Positions 24,401 through 36,056 of a stretch of 50,417 bases of DNA are shown piece by piece. The stretch is taken from positions 1-50,417 of the forward strand of contig BBXU01001974.1 of assembly GCA_001598975.1 (NCBI GenBank), read 5' to 3'. Under the pieces are notes generated by a model that worked only from the letters and a program-made list of their open reading frames with translations, made no database searches and had not been told where the DNA came from. The position numbers and the translations under genes are program-made. The stretch's first letter is position 1. Every line of letters begins with the position of its first letter. The stretch comes from Parachlorella kessleri. Taxonomy: Eukaryota > Chlorophyta > Trebouxiophyceae > Chlorellales > Chlorellaceae.

Positions 24401-27059
24401 GCTGGACCCCTCCCTCTGCCACTCACACCCAGACGTGCCGGACGCCTGGCCCTCCGAGGAGCAGCTGCTGGAGTATGTGTCACAGGTGGGGAGGGGGGTT
24501 CCCTGTTGGGTCGGGGTGGGGGTTGGGGGCCCGCAGACTGTGTCTTCCTGGTTTTTGTACAGACTGGCTGGGAGTACTGTGAGTGGACAGGATATTCCTG
24601 CGGGGCTTGGAGGGGGTGGGCTTGCCGCGTTATCAGCAGCAGCTACCGCGCATGCTAAGCGATCGCCATGCTTCCAGGGCATGCCAGATCATGTATAGGT
24701 GTTAGCTTCTGTGTACCTATGGCTGCTGTCCCTGTCTGTTGTTGCTCCGCAGACCCGGGCCAAAGTGCTGGGCAGCTTGGAGCGGCTACAACAGACCCCC
24801 TCCTCTTCCCGGGGCTCGGCACCAGGCATGACCGAGCTGTGCATGGGCCTGGAGCATGAGCGCATGCACCAGGAGACCCTGTGTTACATGATGGCGCAGC
24901 AGCGCAAGCGGGACTACACAGAAGCCCTGCAAGGCGGCCACAAGGCCTGCATCATCGTACAACGCCTGCCCAGCGGTGGCGTGACAGCTGGCCAGCAGGC
25001 ACAGCGGAATGGGCAACAGCCCAGGCTGCTTGCTCTGGACGTGCAGCCTTACTATCTCCCACAGGCCAACTACCTACAAACAGCTATTGGGGAGGAGGGT
25101 AGTCACACTGGCAGTGTGGAGGCGGTGCCCGCGGTGCCGGCCACTCCTAAGGGCACCCCCGATCGGGCTGCTGGCAGGGCAGGGCTGGGCAGCCTGGGCG
25201 ATGCAGACGAGTCGTCCGGGGATGAGCTGCTGTGCGAGGGAGAGGAGGTCATGGTCCGAGTTCCCAGCACCAAGGTGGGTGGGGATGTAATCCCGGTCTA
25301 CAAGACTACCACCGCCTGTTGTTGTCTGCAAGTCGAGGTGGATGTGGGCAGGCGCATGTGTTCACTACGGATGGTCGTTGAGTGCGAGACACCCTCTGGC
25401 CAGGGGCTTGGGGACTTGAGTGGCTTCCTCTCGGGCTGTCGCTGTGTGCTACCAGGTGGTGCAGGCAAGGTGGCCCGAGGTCCGAGCGAATGGGTGGCGA
25501 CGCACGCTGTGTTCCTTAACAAGCCAAGAGCTGCTTGATCACCCACTCAACTTGATATTCCCGTCCCTGCAGGTCCAGCTGGGACTAGGGGCCAACGGCC
25601 GGGCGGGCTATGTGTGGGACAATGAGCTGGGGTCCAAGGAGGAGACTGTGGCCCCTTTCCTGCTGGCCTCGCAACCGGTGACCGTGGAGCAGTTCCGTGA
25701 CTTCATCCTGGAGAACAAAGTGAGCTGGCGCGTGTGTATGGCATGCGTCCATGCAGTATGCGTGGGTATTCGGCATGTTTGCCTTTCACTGTACAAAAGT
25801 GCGACACTGTTTGTGCTGGGCAGGGCGACATGTGGGATGTGGGACAGGCGGCTGCAGGGCTGCCGTCAAGGTTTTCCTAGAGCCCTACGTGATGTATTCC
25901 TCCCACAGCTGACGTGAGTCGCACCTGGGTTAGCAGTGGTGCACCCCGCCTCCCCCCCAGCAGGGCTACCAGCGCCCGGAGCTGTGGGACCCTGCTGACT
26001 ACCGTATGCTGGCTGCCAGCGGGCAAAGCATGCCTGCCACCTGGAGCCCTGACTCATTTGGAGACTTGGTTGTGCACATGCCGGAGGCCTCATACCCATG
26101 GCGCCAGGCAAGTGGGCACCGTCCTATTGTCTGCCGCTTGTGGTCATGATCATGCGCTCGGGTCTCACTTGTCCTGTACCATAGAGTGTGGAGGTGCTTA
26201 CTGTGGTGCACCCATGCCATGGCACGGCTAGCACTTGTTAGGTTCCTTGCCCTTGCAGCTTCGCCAGGGCGGCTCAGAGTTCCTGGGGGCTAAGCAGGTG
26301 CAGGCAATGGAACTGGAGATGTGCTTCCTGTGCAGGGAAGCATACGACTTACCCCAGCATACCCGCTCTTCTCTCGCAGGTGGCCTCCTGCCCCGCTTAT
26401 GTAAGCCTGGCAGAGGCGCTGGCGTACGCCCGCCTCCACGGCGCCCGCCTGCTGAGCGAGGCAGAGCATGCCGCCGCCTGCCTGCACGCTGACAGCCAGG
26501 CCATGGCTGAGAGTGGTGGTGGCCGCGGTGGGGACGGCTGCGGGAGGCTGGTGGGGCTGAGGAGTGGTGGCTGGGAGTGGACCGCGTCCCTACTGGAGCC
26601 GTTCAAGGGTAAGCTTCTCGATTGTTCAGGGATGAGTCCGACATCTCGTTGCGTGCAATGCACCTGCAAGCACACCCTTGGGCTTGACGGACGTGTGGGC
26701 CTGGTGTGGCTTGCCAGCAGATGACGCCTGCAACAGCTTTCTGTAGACTGCGGTTAGCTGCACCGCTCAGGCGCAGCCCGCCCAGACGGACCAACCCCAG
26801 CTGTGGGTGCGGCCTTGCACCGCGCACCTGCCTTGTCTTATGCTGAGGCCATCCCATCCTGCCCCCCTCTGCAGGCTTCCAGGCCAACCCTGGCTACCCC
26901 GAATACTCCACCGACTTTTTTGATGGCTGCCACTTCGTGCTCAAGGGCAGCGGCCCCTACACCCACCCCTCCATGCGCCGCGACTCCTTCCGCAACTTCT
27001 ACCAGCGCCAGTACCCCTACGTGCTAGCCAAGTTCCGCCTGGCTCGTGACTCTGAGTGA
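21412..27059 (+). CDS. EGT1: Ergothioneine synthase Egt1 (EgtD methyltransferase + EgtB sulfoxide synthase)
   Basis: Twelve exons: 21412-21697, 21835-22008, 22290-22589, 22966-23090, 23417-23575, 23919-24116, 24348-24485, 24753-25274, 25573-25719, 25964-26107, 26380-26608, 26875-27059; 868 aa, close to fungal Egt1. Residues 40-410 are EgtD, which trimethylates histidine to hercynine: SAM motif ELGVGDGSK (119-127) and LWLGSSVGN. Residues 400-560 are the DinB-like domain with iron ligands His402 (YYGHN), His495 and His499 in LEHERMHQE. Residues 630-868 are the formylglycine-generating-enzyme-like domain ending GGWEWT and RNFYQRQYPYVLAKFRL; together they form the EgtB part that joins cysteine to hercynine as the sulfoxide. 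An acidic/Ala-rich insert lies at about 565-625. First ATG of the exon is used. Introns 2 and 10 have GC donors (22009-22010, 26108-26109), and exon 10 has a CAGCAG tandem acceptor. The PLP-dependent C-S lyase of the pathway is not in this window. Confidence 0.95.
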
Positions 27060-28007
27060 CTGTGGTAGCATGCGTAGGGTCTGTGGCTGCTGTGTGTGTC
27101 GTGGTGTTCGCTTCGAATTGAGTGGTGCAGGCATGCCGTGGACTCACTGAGTGGCAAGATTTGGTTGAGGATGCGAGGTTTGAGTGTTGTGTGGCTGAAT
27201 GCGACCCACTGACCAGATGGATGGATCTTGACCTGTGGACTTTATGGGCATCTGCTACATTGCAATGGGTGGGGTACGGAAGTTTTGTTGAGAGTGAGGT
27301 TTGCAAGCACCCTGGCTGCACGTGTTGCAATGTGTCATTGCTGCTTTGCTTGAACTGACCTCTCCTTCCCATCACCTGTCATAGGATCCTGAGCTGATTT
27401 CGAAAGTTTGTCCGCATTGAACCCACATGAATACCCTGTGGCACTGTCTTGAGTTGGTTCACAAATGTGTCCGCCCTTGCCCCTTTTGCTGTTGGGCAAG
27501 CACCCATTCTTCGGCCTGGTACTCCCCATTGTGTCTGCCCCGCCGCCCACAAGGTTGCTATCCCCTTGTTTCCCTGTGCAATTGCTGCATCCGTTATAGC
27601 TGGCTGGCCGTCTTTCATGCATATCCTACCGCTGGTTTTAAGTATCAGCCGTGGATTGTTGGTGACGAGTGCGAGACCATAATCACATATGGCCACCTTG
27701 CCACACAAAATGAACTTCTGAAGTGCGCGAGGCAGGTTTATGAGTGCACGGGGACAAGCTGCTTAACATATGGCAGGTAGGAGCGCACATACCCAACTCT
27801 CAGGCCTGGGCACAAAGAGAGCAGGCTAGCAGTCTTGGTGTAGTTGTAGGCTGGGTGCCTGCCGCATCACCCAGCAACTGAAGCTGCTGCCCTCTTACCA
27901 CGGTTCACACTTCCCTCCAAGCGTCTTGCCTGCTGCCTGTTATAAACAGCTACTGCACCAGTTGCAGTTAAGTAACCAGCTCTGGGACTGGATGTCGTGC
28001 AGCAAGA
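27060..28007. other. Convergent intergenic region
   Basis: About 950 bp between the Egt1 stop (+) and the glycosyltransferase stop (-). I found no frame with domain similarity and no spliceable exon chain. It probably holds long 3' UTRs. Confidence 0.5.
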
Positions 28008-30160
28008 CTAGAATCCACTGGCTTCAGCTGGCCGCTGTCTTCTATTGAAAGCCAACAACGATTTCCTGTAGAACTTGCCCCTGTCTGGAGACTGCTGAAA
28101 TAGCAACACATACGTTGGCGGGCAGTTGGGACACAACCCTCGCCACCCAGGCAATTTGTCTATGAGAGACTCTGCATTCTCCAGCAGACATGGCAGGCAC
28201 CGCTGCGGCTTGGCGCCATGCCAGTGCAGGATTGTGACACCTTCCCGTTGGGGTGGTGGGCCCCAGTAGCCCTGCATACAGCCCAGTCAGGCTCCATACT
28301 TGTAAGACCCCGCCAGTGGTTGGCAGAACACGTTCTACTCTAGGCTTCCCAGTCTGATGTGGTGCTGCTAATGCATGCACACCATTTCGCATGAGAATTT
28401 ATGGTGTGGGCTAACACCTCCGGATGGAGCTCTCCTGCCCACAGCAGCATGGCACGGGGGCAGGGGCTTACCTTCCAGTTCAGCCGATCTGGCAGGGGTA
28501 TCAGGGAGTGGTTGAATGCTCGCAAGTAAGCTAATAGCAGTCCTGCAGTGGGACCCAACCACGGATATCAATGGCTTACATCTAAACATTGCCGTGGGAG
28601 GCAGCATGCCACACCCGATACGGTCCCGCAATCGCAACAAGCGAGCTTGCCCTTGATGCGCCCTGGACACAGTCACCAGGTAGCTAGTAGCCAGCATCCG
28701 CGCCTACCACCCAGTAGGCACCCACCTTGGTCATGGGCAGGGAAGTCAAACCTGTGCTCCCGCCCAAACTGCACCAGCTGCGGCAGCGCCGCCCTGGCTG
28801 CGGGCACGTTGTACAGAACGACACCGGTGTTCGTGGCGGTGCCCCGGGTGGCCTCAGGGGTGACCATGAGCAGCTGGGGGTGGGGCACGCTGCAGGTGCT
28901 GAGGTCTTGGCCTGGCTGTCCCATGAACAGCACGTCGGCATCCGAGTACAAGGCCAACCTGCAGGCCAGCCACAGCTCGTGGATGCCGGCATGTTGGGCA
29001 AGTGAGACGCAAGGACGTGGCTGTTGGTGACATTTGCAGGGGGGGTAGGTAGAGGGCGGGCCAATAGAGGCAGGGGTACTGATCATTACAGTGCCACTGC
29101 ACCTGAGAATATCGGACAGAGCGTGCGCAACATTTGCGATGCTTCTGGGCCAGGTGTTGTACAGAGCATGGGCCTTACAAGGCCAGAAGGGGCAGGCTTT
29201 TGTGGCTTGCATTGTTAGGGGTCTGAGGGAAGACATGCACTTGCACCTACCCAGCCATTCAAGCGCACCGTGTGCTAATGTTAGCCATATCCAGTCTGCC
29301 ACTGAGGGCCAGCTGTTCCACAACAAGCGGGATATCCAGCCGCAGGTATATACCCTACGAGTATATAGGCCAACCGGGGTTAATATTGGTGCTCGTTCCG
29401 TACAGACCAACCTGCTGCACAGAGACACATGCCAGTTGACAGACGAAAAATGGGGTAGGACCTGGCCGTTCCAAACACGATGTGCCACAAAAACGTTCCC
29501 TTGCAATCAAGTCAGGAGCCAGCCGGTTCAACCCACCTGCCTCCTCAGCAGTGCATCTCGCCACGTCTGGTTTGCCTGCGCCTGAAAGTCCTTGAGGAAG
29601 GATAAGGTGTGAAAAGTTACAGTGCCTCCATGCGCCTCATACCAAGCTGTGACCTCATCAGGCTGCCCCCCATAGAGCAACACCGGCACCAAGGAGGGGG
29701 CATATGTCCTTGCGGACAGCAGCGCCGCCCGAAGAAACTTGAAATAGTTGCCATCGGCTCGTGTTTGGCCCCCAACACAGGTAAACCACAGGAGCTTTTT
29801 GCATGGCTCTTTCTCGCTGGCAGCAGCTGCAGCTACAATTGGTGCTGCTGCTGAGGTTGCTGGAGGGGTTTCTTGCTCTTGAAAGTCGTCCAGTGGGAGG
29901 GCTAGCTGTTCCTGCCCCTGCTGCCAGCCATCGAGTTCAAGCAGACCCGCACGCCGCTGGCTCAGCAGAGTTGTAGACACTAAGGCCTGCATGACGCAGC
30001 CAAAGCGGTAGCCCAACACATCTTATGGGTTTCATTCCTTAGCAGCTGAGCTACACAAACTTACCGTGTGACCAGGGTGCCTGTGCAGCAGGATGGCATG
30101 TGTGTAGGCGCCAGCCACGCTGAAGAAAGCCACTAAGACAAGAATGCCCAAGAGACGCAT
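28008..30160 (-). CDS. Type II membrane glycosyltransferase (GT8-like fold)
   Basis: Six exons in translation order: 30065-30160 (ATG), 29537-29986, 29269-29354, 28726-28958, 28472-28518, 28008-28271 (TAG); 391 aa, all phases fit. Residues 4-25 (LLGILVLVAFFSVAGAYTHA) form an uncleaved signal anchor, placing the catalytic domain in the Golgi lumen. An Ala/Gln-rich stem runs to about residue 95. The catalytic domain shows the GT-A order: LDIPLVVEQ, then YSDADVLFM with a metal-binding Asp217-x-Asp219, NTGVVLYN, HDQ (286-288), LPDRLNWK and ILHWHGAKP. This is the layout of GT8-like nucleotide-sugar transferases acting on cell-wall glycans or glycoproteins; donor and acceptor cannot be inferred. 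The last 60 residues are Cys/Pro-rich and not conserved in the fold. The short exon 28472-28518 is secured by phase and by the LPDRLNWK motif. Confidence 0.85.
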
Positions 30161-31085
30161 GGGCACTCGTTCAATTGGGCGTGCTGCAACAAACAGGACT
30201 TGCTGGGTGAACGAGAAGGAAAGCAACAGGCGTGGCAAGCAGCAGCAGAGCTACGCAACAGGAATACAGCCAGGGTAGCTTGCGTGCCTACGAGCAGACC
30301 TTCAGGTGCGGTCACCGTTTTCATCAAATTGGCTGTGCACTAGGCTGCCGGGAGAAATGGGGCTCTGCGCTGCGATGGTAGAGACTAGACTTTACCATGT
30401 CTCGCGGGACTGCAATTTTACCATATACAATATCGGGGTAGTTACGGTGATCAAGTTATGTTTCGCAGTACCATGTGGGGTGCAAGTGTCGGGGCAGTCG
30501 GGATGCCCAAGTCGTTCAAACATCGTATCTGGATACCCAGGCCGTATCGTTGATACTGGAAGGCACCGTTGGCAGAGCGTTGCCCATGTGCAGTTTTTTC
30601 AATGTTACCGGGCACTAACACCTCCAACTGGTGAAAGAAAGTATTTGAAAATATCCGAAGCGGTGGTTTTGAGCAAGGGTTGGCACTGGTCCGCGGTGCC
30701 TGAGCACCCTGAGGTGACAAGCACCAAGGACAAGGGCAGTGGGATTAGACTAACTGGTTTTACAAAAGTGGAACTTCACAAACAATTCTCTTCAAAACCT
30801 TTCCACTGCATTCCCCAGGCAAACGACAATGCACAGTTCTCCCAAGGTGCACTAAAACACAGTGCCACTGACTCCCAAAGCTACGCCAGTTTTTCTACCC
30901 GCATGAGTTGCAGGGTATACCTCCATGACGCTATGTACGATACGCAGGTGCTTGCTTACACCATCATCACTGAGGTACAGCTGGCCGTCAGAAGAATATA
31001 AGCTGCAGTGTCATGGGAAGGACGACCTGCACCAGGCATTACCAAGGGTTTGCACCAAAGCAAGCAAACCAAAGTGCAAAGCAGG
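30161..31085. other. Intergenic region, glycosyltransferase upstream / presenilin 3' end
   Basis: About 925 bp. It contains the glycosyltransferase promoter and the presenilin 3' UTR. A 231-codon open frame on the + strand (30306-31001) begins at GTG and shows no domain or exon support; an alternative tiny presenilin terminal exon at 30988-31002 (-) is also possible. Confidence 0.45.
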
Positions 31086-34000
31086 CTAAGAGCTAGCAAA
31101 ACCAGTCACCTGAAATTGCGTTAACGGACGAGGCATGAGGGTATCTTGGCCTTTGCAACTCTTTCTACCCAAGGCAACAGGAACAGCAGGCAATGCAGCC
31201 GAGAGGGTCCTCTCACCGGTTCCATCACAAAGCGGCTGACAAAGTAGAAAACCACCGCTAGCGTTATGGACATAGGGAGGGCTGGCAGCGCTTTGTGGGC
31301 CATGGCCAGCAGCAGCAGGGTGCAACCAAGCCCTGCAGCATGTACAGTAATAGAAGTTGAGCCAGCCACACGCAAGCGGCATCGCTGCATGCACACACAT
31401 GCTGACCATGTGCACCAGAGTGGCATGCCTACATCGATTTTATTCCTTTGGAACACCTGCAAGATCACTCACCTGCTATGATTGCCAGGTAGCAGGCAAA
31501 CACAGTCAGCATGTCATACATAGCAGCACGTCCCACTAGCACGCTGCAGCACAAAACCAACGGCTTGGTGACGCATGTCAGGCAAAGAATCAAGTGGCGA
31601 TAACACGATAGGGAGCCATCACGTCCATGAGCAACTGTCTATCCTTGGCTTGCTGTGAAGCCACCACACTATTGTACTAGCACCTATGCACTGACCGGCA
31701 GAGATGTTCAATGGTACCAATGCCACACCAGCCGGCTGCCATGGCGTAGCACATCAGCAAAGTTCCATGAAAAACTGCATCCATTCCCTCGCTTATGCGC
31801 ACCTATAGAAGATGAAGTCGCCTAGCCCCAGCTTGATGGACTCTGGCAGCCCAAATATGGAGGCCTCATCAGGGTGTGCCTCAAGCTCAGCAGCAACTTC
31901 CGGTCCTACACCCCAAGGGGCAATCACTCTCCTGAGCCTTCAGTTGCATGCAACCTTAGCTAGCAGCCCAGCGCACACGGCACACCAGGGACTCTTCATG
32001 CGCTATAAGCCAAGGCACCACAGGAGCTTTGCACCCAGCCAGCTGGACCATATGAACCCATGGATCCATGTGTCCAGGTTGGTGCAATCTCCACCCTGCC
32101 CGCCTGCAAGTCACCACTCACTGAGATGCAGTCCTGCGCCAACTCGGAGGGGCTCCGCTACCGCTGACGGGGCGCTGACAGCGCTGGGCTGCACAGCAGC
32201 TGCCCCCTCATTGTCCCGGCTTAAGCCTCGAGACGTCGGCGCTGACTGTGGTCGCTCCTTGTGGTGATGGTGTGAGGAAGCGCCTGCTGGCCTGTACGAG
32301 GGGCGGTGGGAAATGCTTTAGTGCCAGGGATAGATGACTTTCTCCAAATGTGGTTTGAACACAACGCAAAAGTCACAAACATCCTTCGCATGGCCCCCTG
32401 GGGCTACACACCTCAATTTCTACCTCGCAGTAGGGGCGATGCTACTGCATGGGACACTCCTCGCTCTCCCGCAGTAGCAGTCTCGGTTTGGGCGGCCCAT
32501 ATATCCATGACCTCACATGCCAAGTAGCATGCCATGCGTCCATCTGGCCTTGACCACCATTTCCCACGCCATGAAGCACAATGTCTACACGCCCACAAGC
32601 TCTTGGTCAAACCTGAGCAGCGGCACATCCGGGGCCTCTACCCTTCCATTGTCCGAGTCATGCGATGACGTGCGTTCCAGTTGTGGGAGACGTTCGTGCG
32701 AGGCCTCCTCCGCTTCTGTTGCTGCTACCCGCGCGGAAGCTGCACCGGCTTCTTGCAGCTCTACTGAAAATGCAATGGGCGGGATCGACGGGTCAGTATC
32801 ATGCAAGAAGCAGCATGTAAGCTCATCACAAATAGTGATCTTTGCTGTGGGACGCTTTCAAGCAGTTCCTGCAAATACAAGCCCACAACCCCGAAAAGGA
32901 AGGTTGCGCAGCCCCCAGGACTTTTGGGGGAAACTTAATCCAGCTCCTCCTGCCGCAGCTCAAAACAATGAACACACCTTGTCGCCGCTCCACATGTGCA
33001 CCAAAGTGATCTTGATATCGCCGCCAGAGCTCCCCTCCTCGCTCTGAACCCCTGCCACTCCCTTCCCCCTCCTGCTGCTGCCTCCGCTGCTGCTCTGCCT
33101 CGAGCTGAGTAAGGCGGTCTGCATGAGAACCCTCCCGGCGCTGCACCCAACCACAACACAGGGTAAGCTTACAACTGCACCTATAGCAAAGGGAGCCAGC
33201 TATCTGGCAGATCGCTTGCAGCCGTTGGCTGTGGTTATGCTGGTGTAGGACTGCTGCTCGCTGTGCATGAATCCGCAGCAATCGCTCACTGCGCGCATAC
33301 ATGCCTGCTGATGAACAGAACAAGCCCTGCCTCACCGTGGGTCGTGCCTCGTAGACTAGGGCTGGTATCTGCTCCTCTCGCTCCTGAGCCATCTCTACCA
33401 GCATCTTCAAAGGACCCCCAGGCACCAGCACTGCAAGTGGGTAGAGGCAGGGCCTGGTAACACAGTCGGGACCAACAGGAATAGTGCCACCAGAGCCACC
33501 CTGATGCCCGACCCCCTACGTCAATCCGTGCAGGTTGTCGCTGACGAAGATTTGGACATCTTTGTCAGCCAGAAAGCAGCATCTCCGCCGCATGCAGAGC
33601 GCCATCGACGCAGCAGATACCCAGCGGCATATCACTGCACACAAGCACTTATGCCTTACATGTGCCTACCTGCCAAGATGTCATACAGCGCCATGGCCAC
33701 CAACAGAATCCAGGTGGTCCACTCCGGAATCCAGGTGAACACATAGGCCACAGCTACGCCCGTGACAACCAAGTAGCCCTGCTTCATGAGCAAGGGTGCT
33801 GGCAGGAAGAAGAGCGTCAGGGCACCCACCACCTGCAGAGCCAGCAATTTGGGCTTCTATCAAGAAGGAAACACAGCAAAATTGGCAGCGCACTCGCTAC
33901 TTTCGTTACCAAAGTCCCCAGCATGAGCAAACTGCGGTGGAATTACACCTAAGTACTGGCGGAGCACCACCCACCTCCTAGTTTACATAACCCATATCGG

Positions 34001-35096
34001 CAGGGTCGCTCTATCGCGGAGAAATGAGATTGTACCAGCCCCTGATATCCAAGCTGCTTGAGATTTTGAGCCTCACCGCAAAATTGAAAAGAATGTAGCA
34101 GAAGGAGATGATATCCATGTGTATGTTGGCTTTTTGGAGCAGCTTAATCGCAATGATGCCCGTCAGCTGCATGAGTCAGCAGCAAGTTGGACAACTGTGT
34201 GCAGACGAGACGAACGATCGCCAAACTCCCTTGCTTGGCAAACATGTATCATATAGGGCAAATTTCTGCCGGCAAATAAGCAGCAAATGTGCAAGATCTT
34301 GCTTCAGCGCGCAGCAGTGACGCACCACGAAGAAGATGCTGAAGCCTGCAAAGCCCATGTATGCATAGATAATCTTGGTATACTGCAGGTAGGATAAGGA
34401 AATTTGTCAACAAGCAGAAGCAAGCTTCTGCCAAATGCCAGCTTGCTCACCAGAACGTAGAAGGGTATTGCGCGAGCAGATGGGAAGTACAGAGAGAGAG
34501 ACCGAGCATCAGCAAACTCTGAGCCTTAGCAACTGCACAGAGTGCTCACCCCATACTTGAACAGAAGTACCAATACAAAGGTCATCACCGCCACCACAGT
34601 GACGAAAACGAGGGCATTGATAAGCGAGCCACTCAGTTTCTGCCCAGTAGTATCACCCTCCTGCAGCCAAGCAGCATGTTAACACTGGTTTACGGTGGTT
34701 GGTTGGTGCCATAGAAACTCAACGGCACGGTGGTTCCACCTCAGCAACCAGCGGCGGCTGCATAAACTCTGCACCGATGCCTTTGCAGACAAACCTCTTC
34801 CACATAGAAGGAGGTAGCCAAGTAAACTGCGCCAGTGTCTGACTTGCCCTCCGGGTTCAGCAGCCGTACTAGTGCAACTGTCAGGGCCATGCAGATGCTG
34901 ACAGGGGCCACCTGCAGCAGGGTCGGCAAGGCTCTTGCACATCATTCTACCAAACTCCCTCACGCTTCCAAACTTTGGTAATATAGCTTGTTGTTTCAAC
35001 AAGGCCTGTGAGCTTTGGAAAGTGGTAAGCGCTGAACACAGCACTCACGATTCCGGTGACCTCCTCGCCGAGATCATCCAGAATGCTACGCCCCAT
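31086..35096 (-). CDS. Presenilin, catalytic subunit of gamma-secretase
   Basis: Exons in translation order: 35049-35096 (ATG), 34795-34911, 34550-34660, 34326-34382, 34077-34166, 33670-33832, 33336-33430, 32978-33140, 32642-32763, 32122-32188, 31803-31905, 31473-31543, 31217-31332, terminal exon 31086-31109 (or 30988-31002); about 448 aa. Presenilin is a nine-helix intramembrane aspartyl protease. Both catalytic aspartates are present: Asp192 in ALYDILAV and Asp374 in KLGLGDFIFY, and the PALP motif is at 419-422. The LVPGGPLKMLVEMAQEREEQ loop after helix 6 is plant-like. The hydrophilic loop (about 228-345) is Glu/Arg/Ala-rich and poorly conserved, so its exon ends (32642, 32188) are less certain. 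The C-terminus after FVMEP is unusually short in either choice of last exon; known presenilins continue further. It shares a 297-bp divergent promoter with the prefoldin-like gene. Confidence 0.92.
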
Positions 35097-35393
35097 CGTT
35101 TCTCAGCCAAACCCGAGAAAAGGGGTGTCTCAGCAAGTCTGTGGCTGCCTCCTGATCATGGCTGTCCGAGAGTTTGCGTCAACGTCCTGGAGCAGTGACA
35201 CTTCTTCAGTATTTCAAGTATTACAGACACAAGTTAACTTGAGTTCCGTGGGTTGCTTTCCCGCTATGCCAGCATAGGTTCATAACATAGACACAAGTGA
35301 CATCGACTCTCTGAAAAACATCTTTCATACAAGTTACTGACGTTCATGCAGTCTATAAGAGCACTTCTTAGCAAGTCCCAGTGCTGAAGTGGC
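35097..35393. promoter_or_regulatory. Divergent promoter region, presenilin (-) / prefoldin-like protein (+)
   Basis: 297 bp between two start codons pointing apart. No clear core element is visible. Confidence 0.5.
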
Positions 35394-35952
35394 ATGCAGT
35401 CGTCGACCAGCAGCAGTGCACAGCCCAAGGCCAGTACTCACAGCCAACCACGCCAACAGGCAAGCTCATAACCCACCTTGCGCTGCTGGACGCTGCACGC
35501 AGAACAGGTCTGAACAGTTTGTGTGTTGAGTGGCTTGTGCTTCTGTTGCAGCAACTACTGGAGGTGGCACTCAGCGAGCTCAACAGCCTTAAGCCTGGCA
35601 GGGTGAGATTTGCCTGGATAAGGGGCTGCCCTGCCTGCCTTACGGAATTTTTTTTTGCCTGGGCCCCCTAGAAGTCAAGCTGCAAGTGAAGCTGCAGTGC
35701 TTTGCAACCTGAGCAGGCGGTCTATCAGAAGCAGGGCGACCTTCTTTTCCTGGCAGACCGGAGTACTGTACAGCAGCAGGTGGCAGGTGAGCTGGGTGCT
35801 GTCGCCTTTCGACTTAGCACTGTGCGGCACTGCATAGGGCCGCTGTACCAGCATTGCTTCCTACGTCGAGCTCAGCCTTTACTCTCTTGTGCACCACTTG
35901 CCGTGCAGCGCGGCTGGCTGGAGTGAAGCAGCAGCAGTCAGATAAGGAGTGA
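35394..35952 (+). CDS. Prefoldin-like microprotein, ASNSD1-uORF (ASDURF) homologue
   Basis: Four exons: 35394-35459, 35552-35602, 35717-35786, 35909-35952 (TGA); 76 aa, all phases fit. Exon 1 ends CAG and is followed by GC, so intron 1 is GC-AG. After a 20-residue polar N-terminus the protein is a helical hairpin: LLEVALSELNSLKPGRAVYQ, a turn with the segment DLLFLADRSTV, then a second helix ending in a Gln/Lys-rich tail. This order (ELxxLKxxR-x-VYxxQ, then xxFFLADR) matches the human ASDURF protein, a prefoldin-like subunit of the PAQosome/R2TP-associated chaperone complex, usually 90-100 aa. In animals it is made from an upstream ORF of ASNSD1; here it is an independent four-exon gene 104 bp upstream of REXO4. 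I recalled the family from its motif pattern, so the name needs a profile search. Confidence 0.7.
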
Positions 35953-36056
35953 AGGCGCATAGTTCGAGGCAGGCGCCTGGCCTCTCGGGAAGGCTTGCAA
36001 AACCCTCCCCTTGGCAACGTGTGTTAGTCATCCACCAACGGAGCCGCTGGAGGAGG

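Noticed and set aside
30306..31001. 231-codon open frame on the + strand between the glycosyltransferase and presenilin
   Set aside because: Starts at GTG, no domain, no exon structure, and lies where promoter and 3' UTR are expected.
34450..34510. Possible presenilin exon reading RAIPFYVL
   Set aside because: No phase-0 acceptor; joining 34550-34660 directly to 34326-34382 gives the conserved KYGYTKIIYAYMGF order.
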